Shown: positions 1-5,612 of the stretch, one piece after another | Position numbering within the stretch: the first letter of the stretch is position 1 | How the letters are laid out: every line of letters starts with the position of its first letter | NCBI GenBank assembly: GCA_046597455.1 | Contig: JBKJKJ010000305.1 | Span: forward strand, 1 to 11,916 | Direction of reading: 5' to 3' | DNA: 11,916 bases | DNA from: JAQGMV01 sp046597455 | GTDB lineage: Bacteria; Pseudomonadota; Gammaproteobacteria; Burkholderiales; SG8-41 | Notes under the pieces: model-generated | Seen by the model: the letters and a program-made list of their open reading frames with translations, nothing else | What the model was told of the DNA's origin: nothing | Databases searched by the model: none | Made by a program: the position numbers and the translations under genes

Positions 1-1
1 C

Positions 2-889
2 GCGGCGGCACCGGTATACGACACAACGCGCCTTAAGCTCGAGCACGGTGTTCATGTGCATGCGCGCGCGAGTGGGCAAGATGCGAAAGCCATCGATGGC
101 ACGTATAGGCGGGTCTCGATGAATATGCGCGATGGCTTATTCAGTGAGACGTATGACATCTCAGAACTTGACGCCATCTACTTCATGGTGTCGTCGGTCT
201 TCGGCCACACCACGAAGTTTATTCAATGTAGCCTTTGCGGCTATCCCCACTTAGACAAGGATTGGTTTAGTGTTAATTCGCATGGACGACATCTTTGTTC
301 CGGTTGCGGTGGATACTTCCGAGATACTGAGCGTGCTGTTGGCAATCCTGTCGCAAGAATTCGTTCCCTTTTGAATTCCAAGGGAAACCACAGGCGGCCA
401 GCCGAGAGACAGCTCGACATTCGGCAGGCAGATTACCCGGGAGGAGTGCAGATTTGGGGCTCAAATCCGGCGATTGTATGGACTGCGCCTCGGCCGGAAG
501 AAGAGGGTATTCACGTTCATGCGTTTTTGAACGAAAGTGAGACGCCGGACATCGATGACACATTTGCGTCCGTAACCATTGACGGTATAACCCTTGACCC
601 GCACGCGATCCGGGCCCTAATGGCGCAGAATGCGCTACCGCATTTGGCTGGGCGCGTGGTGAGTGCGGCATGTCCGAATTGCGAGGAGACGCTTCACAAT
701 TGCTGCAAAACTTCTTATACGCCGCATGAGGAGCACACGTGTGGTGCATGCGATAAATCATTCCGCGCTCGCACCAGATTACGTCTCACGGTTACCAATC
801 CCATGATCGATGCTCTCGCAAAGATAGCCACATCGGCTCCGTCGCCACGGCGGAAGCACGAGAACTGGCTTCTGTCGGAAATGCTTTAA
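2..889 (+). CDS. Zinc-ribbon protein with two tandem copies of an unknown domain, 5' end cut by window
   Basis: I do not recognise the family. The frame is open from base 2 with no stop, and the first possible start inside the window is GTG 56, but coding almost certainly begins upstream. The reason is that codons 2 to 55 supply part of a domain that is repeated later: GVHVHA near base 47 is followed by IDGTY and then CSLC...CSGC, and the second half has GIHVHA, IDDTF and then CPNC...CGAC with the same order and spacing. Both copies end in two CxxC pairs, a likely zinc ribbon, followed by NPV and NPM respectively. No membrane segment or catalytic motif is visible. The gene is convergent with the IrrE-like gene and their stop codons share TTAA (886-889). 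Base composition is more A+T-rich than in the right part. A nucleic-acid or protein-binding role is only a guess from the zinc ribbons. Confidence 0.75.
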   Translation, partial: AAAPVYDTTRLKLEHGVHVHARASGQDAKAIDGTYRRVSMNMRDGLFSETYDISELDAIYFMVSSVFGHTTKFIQCSLCGYPHLDKDWFSVNSHGRHLCSGCGGYFRDTERAVGNPVARIRSLLNSKGNHRRPAERQLDIRQADYPGGVQIWGSNPAIVWTAPRPEEEGIHVHAFLNESETPDIDDTFASVTIDGITLDPHAIRALMAQNALPHLAGRVVSAACPNCEETLHNCCKTSYTPHEEHTCGACDKSFRARTRLRLTVTNPMIDALAKIATSAPSPRRKHENWLLSEML

Positions 890-1872
890 TGCTGAGTGGG
901 CATGCTGAGAGCAGCTTCCAACGACGAACGAGGCCAACGTAGCTTTGCTGACATGTCGTCTAGAGACACGCGGCCGGTTCTTAGGCCATCGCGGATGGCC
1001 ATCGCTGCACTGGTTGGAAGTCCTTCTACGGCAAACTGCGGGCGCGCCGGCAACCCTAAGCTATCGGCTCTCTCCTCTGGTCCCCCGAAGGACTTGCATA
1101 AGAACTGGTACAGTGCGCTTGATCCTCCTTTGGGTAGTAGATGGGCATGTTCGCAGCGGCGCGCCATGCTTAAAAACGACACCCCGAATATGCGTGCCAA
1201 GTAGAGCAGCTCGACGTCACCAAGAGCCCCTGCCTTTATCTTCAGTGCAGCCCTCACCTGCTTCAAAGCAATGCCCAAGCCGCGCGTAGGAATTAGGAGC
1301 TCGGCCGCAAAAACGTCTGCAAATCGCTCGTAACGCCCCGTCGGTGTTCTTCGCAGCTGTTGCCAAGTCTCGATTATCGCGCCAGCATCCCCACGACTAC
1401 GTGCTGGCAGCAGTAGCAAGTGCCCGAAGATCCGCGCGCACGCGCGCAGCGCATCGACGGAATCGTCGTTAGATATAAATAACACCACAAAGCCGTTCAA
1501 TCGAACGCCCGCGGACGCAATGCCCGGTGCGGTCTCGGGTAAGACGAAAACCTGAAGCTTCGACGAGAGCAATCTGCCAAGGTGATATAGCGGCTCGACG
1601 TCTCCGGCGTTGATCTCTCGGCGCATCGCTGCTGCATACTCGGCCGCTTTATCGGGTGAGAGTTGCGGCGGCACTGTGGCGAAAGTGGCCGGCTGATGCC
1701 CCGCGTGGTTTAGCAATTCAATCGCGAATTCAGTGCGATTCGCGAACGACTCAAGCACGTACGGCATTATTTCAGGACAGCGCGCGGCTGCTGACGTCAA
1801 GGCTACAAGCGCTTTAGCTTTCCACATTCTTACAATTTCTTGCTTATAGAGGCAGGTCTGATTCTCAAACAC
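886..1872 (-). CDS. ImmA/IrrE-like metallopeptidase-fold protein with degenerate active site
   Basis: The middle of this 328-residue protein follows the ImmA/IrrE pattern: a strand with NGFVVLFISND (126-136), the active-site helix (143-155), then RFADVFAAELLIP (183-195), which matches the family's ANxFAaELLMP segment. The HExGH motif is altered: residues 147-151 read RIFGH, so the first zinc histidine and the catalytic glutamate are missing, while H151 and the probable third ligand E182 remain. Family members normally cleave repressors or regulators, often in phage, toxin-antitoxin or stress contexts; this one is probably not a protease and may act as a binding module. No HTH is obvious at the N-terminus. 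The longest start is GTG 1872, at the edge of a palindromic repeat and without a Shine-Dalgarno; ATG 1827 (residue 16) is a credible alternative, with a TATAAG box about 20 bases upstream of it. Confidence 0.6.
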   Translation of the reverse strand: MFENQTCLYKQEIVRMWKAKALVALTSAAARCPEIMPYVLESFANRTEFAIELLNHAGHQPATFATVPPQLSPDKAAEYAAAMRREINAGDVEPLYHLGRLLSSKLQVFVLPETAPGIASAGVRLNGFVVLFISNDDSVDALRACARIFGHLLLLPARSRGDAGAIIETWQQLRRTPTGRYERFADVFAAELLIPTRGLGIALKQVRAALKIKAGALGDVELLYLARIFGVSFLSMARRCEHAHLLPKGGSSALYQFLCKSFGGPEERADSLGLPARPQFAVEGLPTSAAMAIRDGLRTGRVSLDDMSAKLRWPRSSLEAALSMPTQH

Positions 1873-1874
1873 TC

Positions 1875-1929
1875 AGGGGACGGACCACTAAGAGGGGCGC
1901 CTAATCCGCGCCTTAGTGTTCTGTCCCCT
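1875..1929. repeat. Palindromic repeat element, copy A
   Basis: Imperfect inverted repeat with 18-base arms, 1875-1892 and 1912-1929, matching at 16 of 18 positions (AGGGGAC...CACTAAG facing CTTAGTG...GTCCCCT) around a 19-base loop. A second copy in the same orientation lies at 2916-2970; both share the exact 15-mer TCCGCGCCTTAGTGT. REP-like or MITE-like elements of this kind are often mobilised by RAYT (Y1) transposases, but none is in the window. It sits between the IrrE-like gene and the Cap15-like gene and could also form a hairpin in either transcript. Confidence 0.75.
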
Positions 1930-1952
1930 AAGCTTCTCCTTTTCGCCGTGAA

Positions 1953-1968
1953 CAGCACCGCTTAACGT
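1953..1968. repeat. Left arm of inverted repeat around the Cap15-like gene
   Basis: CAGCACCGCTTAACGT pairs with the reverse complement of 2681-2698 with one substitution and one 2-base indel. It starts 10 bases beyond the stop codon of the enclosed gene. Confidence 0.55.
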
Positions 1969-1978
1969 TCAGAAGCGG
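1958..1978 (-). terminator. Possible hairpin after the Cap15-like gene
   Basis: Directly after the TAG stop, the minus strand reads CCGCTT, a 9-base loop, AAGCGG: a perfect 6-bp stem. No T-run follows, so an intrinsic terminator is not established. The left arm of the inverted repeat around the gene overlaps it. Confidence 0.3.
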
Positions 1979-2665
1979 CTATCTCACCGCCGCTCCGTTG
2001 TCCGACTCCGGCGCGGGCTGCTCTTGCGTCAAGCGCATTATTTCTGTGCGACGATGAGCTGGATCATCTAGGCGCCGCAACAGTTCCGCATCTTCTGCCT
2101 TAGTCCCTGCAATGCTACAGCGCTGGCCGTCGCCAAGGCTCATGAAGAAGCCTTGGTACTGCTTGGGGGCTCCCGCCCGTTCGATAAATTGTACTTCTCC
2201 ATACCCCTCGAGTCTCGCTTCTCCCTCAGAAGGTTGCGTTGAGTGTTTGAACTGCAGCACCGGCCAGTCAAGACGAACGAAGTCGCCTTTAAACGTGCTG
2301 GCAGCAACGCCGTTCGCGTCGTAATTAGCTCCTGATACAGTCAAGCCGTAGTCGATGACGCCGATGTGGACTACCGCTGTAGCAAGAACATGTCCTTGCT
2401 GGCGAACGATCACAAGCCAAGTGCCCTCGACATGCATTCTTCCCAAGAGTATTCGGCGAATGACAACGCTTGAGTCGAAAACGAGGTCGAAAAGCAAAGC
2501 AACCACGTACGACGCGCTGGTCACAGCGACAACAATCGCGAGCACCGCGATACTATAGTCAAGCTTCTGCGAGACGATCCAATCGTTCACATATTTGGCT
2601 GCGATGATCGAGACCGCCAATGCGAGAGCCTTGGAGGACTGGGCGGCTACTTTGTACCTGTTCAT
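1979..2665 (-). CDS. Cap15-like (S-2TM-beta) membrane protein, candidate CBASS-type effector
   Basis: The 228-residue product has two hydrophobic helices (about 11-31 and 36-61), a short basic linker (VIRRILLGR), and a domain of about 110 residues that reads as alternating short strands (75-190). It has the landmarks GTWLV, GLTVSGANYD, a GYGEVQF strand and a late FFMSLGDG, then a charged C-terminal tail. This is the layout of the SMODS-associated 2TM, beta-strand-rich effector (Cap15): two membrane helices plus a beta-barrel thought to bind a cyclic nucleotide and damage the inner membrane. The assignment rests on architecture and pattern, not on a search. Cap15 normally sits beside a CD-NTase; none is present here in 3 kb of flanking accessory DNA, although the left flank is cut. 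ATG 2665 is preceded only by a weak GGGA. The gene is bounded closely by an inverted repeat (1953-1968, 2681-2698). Confidence 0.6.
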   Translation of the reverse strand: MNRYKVAAQSSKALALAVSIIAAKYVNDWIVSQKLDYSIAVLAIVVAVTSASYVVALLFDLVFDSSVVIRRILLGRMHVEGTWLVIVRQQGHVLATAVVHIGVIDYGLTVSGANYDANGVAASTFKGDFVRLDWPVLQFKHSTQPSEGEARLEGYGEVQFIERAGAPKQYQGFFMSLGDGQRCSIAGTKAEDAELLRRLDDPAHRRTEIMRLTQEQPAPESDNGAAVR

Positions 2666-2680
2666 GGTGCGATCCCAGAG

Positions 2681-2698
2681 ACGTTATGCGGTGTGCTG
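2681..2698. repeat. Right arm of inverted repeat around the Cap15-like gene
   Basis: ACGTTATGCGGTGTGCTG is the near-exact reverse complement of 1953-1968. It starts 15 bases upstream of the ATG of the enclosed gene. Confidence 0.55.
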
Positions 2699-2747
2699 CT
2701 GCACTTCATGCGATCCGCTGCGCATCGAGACATGCTTCGCGCCAGTC

Positions 2748-2912
2748 TCAGCCGTTGAGCGGTTCCACCAACTGCGCGAGAAGCTGCGCGGCTTTTTCAT
2801 GCACTGCCTGCCGGAACCTTCCTGTGTCGTCCAGGGCTATCGCTTCTGTTAACGACCAAGAATACTCACAGATACGCTCGGGTCTCAGCGTCGCTGTTTG
2901 AATCTTCGAACG
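2748..2912 (-). pseudogene. Possible 3' remnant of a small gene, interrupted by repeat copy B
   Basis: The minus-strand frame ending in TGA at 2748 has protein-like texture (for example an amphipathic FRQAVHEKAAQLLAQL near the end). Its only start in the open frame, GTG 2987, lies beyond palindromic repeat copy B, so that the first 25 or so codons would be repeat sequence. Either the repeat inserted into a real gene and removed its start, or the frame is open by chance. No family is recognisable. Confidence 0.2.
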
Positions 2913-2915
2913 CTC

Positions 2916-2970
2916 AGGAGGCAGACCACTGAGAGGGCACGTATTCCGCGCCTTAGTGTGCTTGTCCCCT
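2916..2970. repeat. Palindromic repeat element, copy B
   Basis: Second copy of the element at 1875-1929, same orientation, with left arm 2916-2933 and right arm 2952-2970. The right arm is well conserved (CTTAGTGTGCTTGTCCCCT); the left arm has drifted (AGGAGG for AGGGGA, CACTGAG for CACTAAG). The exact 15-mer shared with copy A is at 2945-2959. Confidence 0.7.
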
Positions 2971-3012
2971 AAGGTTTTCGAGATCACCGCGCTGCGTTCA
3001 GCTGAATGGGTT

Positions 3013-3053
3013 GTTCGTCCTTCGACTTCGCTGCCGCTACGCTCAGGACGAAC
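3013..3053. repeat. Inverted repeat with 9-base arms
   Basis: GTTCGTCCT (3013-3021) faces its perfect reverse complement AGGACGAAC (3045-3053) across 23 bases. The wording resembles dispersed intergenic repeats of beta- and gammaproteobacteria. No second copy is seen in this window. Confidence 0.55.
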
Positions 3054-3070
3054 GATTTGCGTGCGTTACG

Positions 3071-3100
3071 GGATTGCCACGCCTACCGGCTCGCAATGAC
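3071..3100. repeat. Dispersed repeat, GTCATTGCGAG / CGTGGCAATCCC type, copy 1
   Basis: On the minus strand this reads GTCATTGCGAG, an 8-base spacer, CGTGGCAATCCC, with ATTGC and GCAAT forming the core of a stem. A diverged copy in the same orientation is at 8627-8666. Elements of this wording are scattered between genes in many bacteria. Confidence 0.6.
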
Positions 3101-3128
3101 AAGAAGTTCGAGGCCTCGCTGCTCGCTC

Positions 3129-3192
3129 CAAACCCGCGCCGGCGTAAGCGGCATGTCCAGGCTTTAACGCCGAGCGAGCTCACCGCACCTTT
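3129..3192 (-). pseudogene. Decayed 3' fragment of a second coxL-type gene
   Basis: Two collinear blocks match the 3' end of the coxL-like gene at 5613-7904. Bases 3129-3161 align with 5641-5673, and 3162-3192 with 5759-5789, with roughly 85% identity by eye and an 85-base deletion between them. On the minus strand the blocks encode VSSLGVK (coxL copy: VSPLGVK) and, in a shifted frame, DMPLTPARVW (identical in the coxL copy). The homology begins exactly at the TAA of the ModA-like gene. It is a remnant, not an expressed gene. Confidence 0.7.
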
Positions 3193-3871
3193 ACGACGCA
3201 GCCTCCATCATCCCCTTTTGCAACAGCGGCGCGGCCTCCGGCGAGGTGACGAAGCTGATCAACGCCCTGGCCGCCTCCTGTTCCTTCGACGCCGCGACGA
3301 TGGCGATTTCGAACACGACGTATTCGTGCAGGTCGTCCGGGAGGTGGCCCACGTAATCGGTGCCGGCAACCGGCTTACTCACGTTGATCTGCTGGATCGC
3401 CAGTTCCGTTTCACCGCGCGCTATGTAACCCGCGGCGGGACCGCCTTCCGAACGAACGGTCTTGGACTTCATCTGCTCGGCGATGCCGAGCTTTTCGATC
3501 GCCCGCGCTGCGACGTTGCCGCTTCCGCCATACGAATAAGCGATCGAGCTGGCATCGAGCAGCGTCGTCTTGAGGCCCTCGGGCGTGCTGATGTCGGGCC
3601 AGGGCGCGCCGGACTTGACGGAAAGGCCGACCGCCGCGCGCGCGAAGACCGTGCGCTCTACGACCTTGCCACTCTTGACGACGCGCTCCATTGGGTCCCC
3701 GTACAGCGCTATCAGGTCCCCGGGCGTATTGGAGGCGAGTGCTTGATCCAGTGTCGCTACCGTCTCCTGGGTGACGGTCACCTTGTGGCCGGTGAGTCGG
3801 GTGAACGCGGGCGCGAGCTCGTCCCACGCCGTCCTCGATCCCATGGACGCCCTGACGATGAGCTCGCTCAT
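3191..3871 (-). CDS. ModA-like substrate-binding protein without signal peptide
   Basis: The 226-residue product follows the periplasmic binding protein pattern of the molybdate/tungstate-binding ModA type: an opening strand LIVRASMGS with the ligand-binding Ser loop, WDELAPAFTRLTGHKV (16-31), SYGGSGNVAARAIEKLGI (113-130), GETELAIQQI (153-162), and an ending ISFVTSPEAAPLLQKGM. ATG 3871 is chosen because it overlaps the stop of the ThDP gene (ATGA), indicating translational coupling. The frame stays open upstream to 4351, but that extension is an arginine-rich shadow of the ThDP gene and contains no signal peptide either. The mature-like N-terminus at residue 3 means it would stay in the cytoplasm, which is odd for a binding protein. 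No permease or ATPase gene is adjacent. The ligand is unknown; molybdate or a small acid are possibilities. The stop codon lies at the junction with the coxL remnant, so the last residues may have been altered. Confidence 0.75.
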   Translation of the reverse strand: MSELIVRASMGSRTAWDELAPAFTRLTGHKVTVTQETVATLDQALASNTPGDLIALYGDPMERVVKSGKVVERTVFARAAVGLSVKSGAPWPDISTPEGLKTTLLDASSIAYSYGGSGNVAARAIEKLGIAEQMKSKTVRSEGGPAAGYIARGETELAIQQINVSKPVAGTDYVGHLPDDLHEYVVFEIAIVAASKEQEAARALISFVTSPEAAPLLQKGMMEAAS

Positions 3872-5526
3872 ACGTCCATTCCGAAGTGCAGGCGCCGGTA
3901 CGGGATGCTGATGACGTTGCGTGAAATGCGCAGGTCGATCACCATCGGCCCCTCGCCGGCGAGGAATTCGTCGATCGCGATGCTGAATTCGTCCAGCGTG
4001 CGCGCGGTCGCGCCGCGGCATCCGAAGTTCCGTCCGAGCCCTGCGAAGTCCGGTGAGCGCACGAACGAAAGCATGGGGTCGCGTTCGTGGGCGCGAAGCT
4101 TGTGGTATTCGGCCCCGTAGGCTTCGTCGTTCACGACCACGTACAGGAACTTGAGCCCCAGACGCGCGACGGTATCCAGCTCCTGGATGTTCTGGAGCGC
4201 GCTGCCGTCGCCCTCGACGCACACGAGCGGCTCGCCCGTGCCGAGCGCAGCGCCGACCGCCGTTGACAGCGCCTGCCCGATGCAGCCGAAAGCGGTGCAG
4301 AAGATCTGCAGCCCGCGCCGCCGCTTCATCAGCATCACGCGAAACGAACACGCATGGGCATTGCCGGAAGAAACGAGGTGCATTTCGGGAGGCAGTTTTT
4401 CGTCGAGTAATGACACCGCTTCGCGCGGGTCCACCGTGCCGTCCTCGATCTCGAATTCAGCCGGATCGCGTCCCGCGCCGCTCAGAATCCGCCGCACTTC
4501 GGGCGTATGGAAGCCCCGGTTCTTCACCTCGTCACGTGCCAGATGTTCGACGAGCTCCTGCAGGGTTGCTGTGGCATCGCCCTGGACGTAGCAATCGGCG
4601 CCACGGTCGTTCCCCATCACCTTGTGCGATTCGATGTCGATGTGGATGAAGCGCGCCTTCCCATATAGGTAGCCGCCCGCCAGCGTGTGCGTGGAGAGCC
4701 TCGCGCCGACGGCCACCACGCAATCCGCCTCTTCGAAAAGCTGCATCACCTCGCGTGCGGAGAACAGCCCGGAGACGCCTGCGTAGTACTCTGAATCCGC
4801 GAGCGTCCCTTTTGCGACGAGCGTGGTCGCGACCAGCGCACCGATGCGCTCGGCGAGCTGGTTTGCCGCGGTCTGCGCTGCGGGCGACATCGCGCCGCGG
4901 CCGAGAACGATGACCGGCTTTTTGCTCTGCCTGATGATGCCTGCGGCTTCGTGCAACTGCTCGAGGGCCGGGCGTATCGCCTGCTGTCCCGGGAACATTT
5001 CGCTCGAAGGCTTGTAGTCGTCGCCGTCGGCATCGCACTCGAGCTGCTGTACATCGAGCGGCGCGCACAGCACGATGGGCCGCGACTCGCGCCGCGCGCG
5101 ATAGAACGCCTCCCTGACCGCGTCTTCCGCGTACGACGGTTTCAGCACTTCGATGTAACCGGCGCCGGTCGCGGTGACCAACTGATCCTGGTTCATGTAC
5201 TGAACGAGGTGTTCGTTGTTCGAGGCCGTCCTGCTGGTGTACACGACGAGCGGCGTGCGCCCGCGGGCCGCGACGATGAGGGAAGTGGTCATGCGCGCGA
5301 GGCCGGGCCCCTGTGTCGCGCTGGCGACACCCACCTTGCCGGTGGCCAGCGCCCAGCCTTCGGCCATGGTGACCGCGCAGCCCTCGTCGCGGACGTCGAC
5401 GATTTTGAGCTCCGGATATTTCGACATGGCCGACCACCATGTCATCTGCCCGTCGCCCAGCAGGCCGAAGAGCGTCGTGGTGCCTTCCTTGATGAAGGCG
5501 TTCGCCATCGCGTCGTACACTTTCAT
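3868..5526 (-). CDS. Thiamine-diphosphate-dependent enzyme, acetolactate synthase / decarboxylase type
   Basis: This 552-residue protein has the three-domain order of the family. The N-terminal PYR domain carries RDEGCAVTMAEGWA, with E48 as the probable ThDP-activating glutamate, and TQGPGLARM (71-79). The central domain (about 190-330) contains VIVLGRGAM and ADCVVAVGARLS. The C-terminal PP domain carries the ThDP/Mg motif VEGDGSALQN (437-446) ending in VVND (464-467), where most members have NN. Such enzymes decarboxylate 2-oxo acids or join the resulting unit to an acceptor in the cytoplasm; the exact reaction cannot be assigned. Length is typical of large subunits, and no regulatory small subunit is present. 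ATG 5526 has a GGGGG-rich Shine-Dalgarno 5 bases upstream. It lies 86 bases after the coxL-like gene, with a hairpin between, and overlaps the next gene by 4 bases, so all are probably cotranscribed. Confidence 0.85.
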   Translation of the reverse strand: MKVYDAMANAFIKEGTTTLFGLLGDGQMTWWSAMSKYPELKIVDVRDEGCAVTMAEGWALATGKVGVASATQGPGLARMTTSLIVAARGRTPLVVYTSRTASNNEHLVQYMNQDQLVTATGAGYIEVLKPSYAEDAVREAFYRARRESRPIVLCAPLDVQQLECDADGDDYKPSSEMFPGQQAIRPALEQLHEAAGIIRQSKKPVIVLGRGAMSPAAQTAANQLAERIGALVATTLVAKGTLADSEYYAGVSGLFSAREVMQLFEEADCVVAVGARLSTHTLAGGYLYGKARFIHIDIESHKVMGNDRGADCYVQGDATATLQELVEHLARDEVKNRGFHTPEVRRILSGAGRDPAEFEIEDGTVDPREAVSLLDEKLPPEMHLVSSGNAHACSFRVMLMKRRRGLQIFCTAFGCIGQALSTAVGAALGTGEPLVCVEGDGSALQNIQELDTVARLGLKFLYVVVNDEAYGAEYHKLRAHERDPMLSFVRSPDFAGLGRNFGCRGATARTLDEFSIAIDEFLAGEGPMVIDLRISRNVISIPYRRLHFGMDV

Positions 5527-5559
5527 GGGGCCCCCTTAAGCTAACGCTGTTCGGGATTA

Positions 5560-5592
5560 CCGCCGCAGCCTGCTTTCGCAGGCCGTCGGCGG
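5560..5592 (-). promoter_or_regulatory. Two-tier RNA hairpin with GAAA tetraloop between coxL-like and ThDP genes
   Basis: On the minus strand, GCCTGC-GAAA-GCAGGC forms a perfect 6-bp stem closed by a GNRA tetraloop (5568-5583 on plus). Outside it, after a small internal loop, CCGCCG pairs with CGGCGG (5587-5592 with 5560-5565). No T-run follows, so it looks more like an mRNA processing or stabilising element, or a leaky terminator, than a strong intrinsic terminator. Confidence 0.5.
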
Positions 5593-5612
5593 GGGCGGTC
5601 AGGACGGCCTGG

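Larger units (their letters stand above)
2666..3190. other. 525-base stretch without a confident gene
   Basis: Between the Cap15-like gene and the ModA-like gene I see no convincing intact gene. The stretch holds the right inverted-repeat arm (2681-2698), a possible gene remnant (2748-2912, minus), palindromic repeat copy B (2916-2970), an inverted repeat (3013-3053), a dispersed repeat of the GTCATTGCGAG type (3071-3100), and a decayed fragment of a coxL-type gene (3129-3192). This crowding of repeats and remnants marks the border between the A+T-richer left part and the GC-rich right part. Confidence 0.6.

Noticed and set aside
273..761. Minus-strand open frame of 162 codons
   Set aside because: It lies opposite the duplicated zinc-ribbon gene, whose internal repeat proves that the plus strand is coding.
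1953..2698. Integron cassette with attC sites around the Cap15-like gene
   Set aside because: GCTTAAC and GTTATGC resemble core-site consensus sequences, but they lie 720 bases apart with the gene between them and in the wrong relation to its direction. No L boxes or attC stem are seen and no integrase is present.
3013..3100. CRISPR-like array
   Set aside because: The short inverted repeats here are single elements; there is no series of equal repeats and spacers anywhere in the window.
3011..4120. Plus-strand open frame of 369 codons
   Set aside because: It crosses a repeat, the coxL remnant and the antisense of two well-supported genes, and has no recognisable domain.
3872..4351. N-terminal extension of the ModA-like protein
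   Set aside because: The frame is open, but the translation is an arginine-rich shadow of the ThDP gene. The ATGA overlap and the start of the binding-protein fold place the start at 3871.
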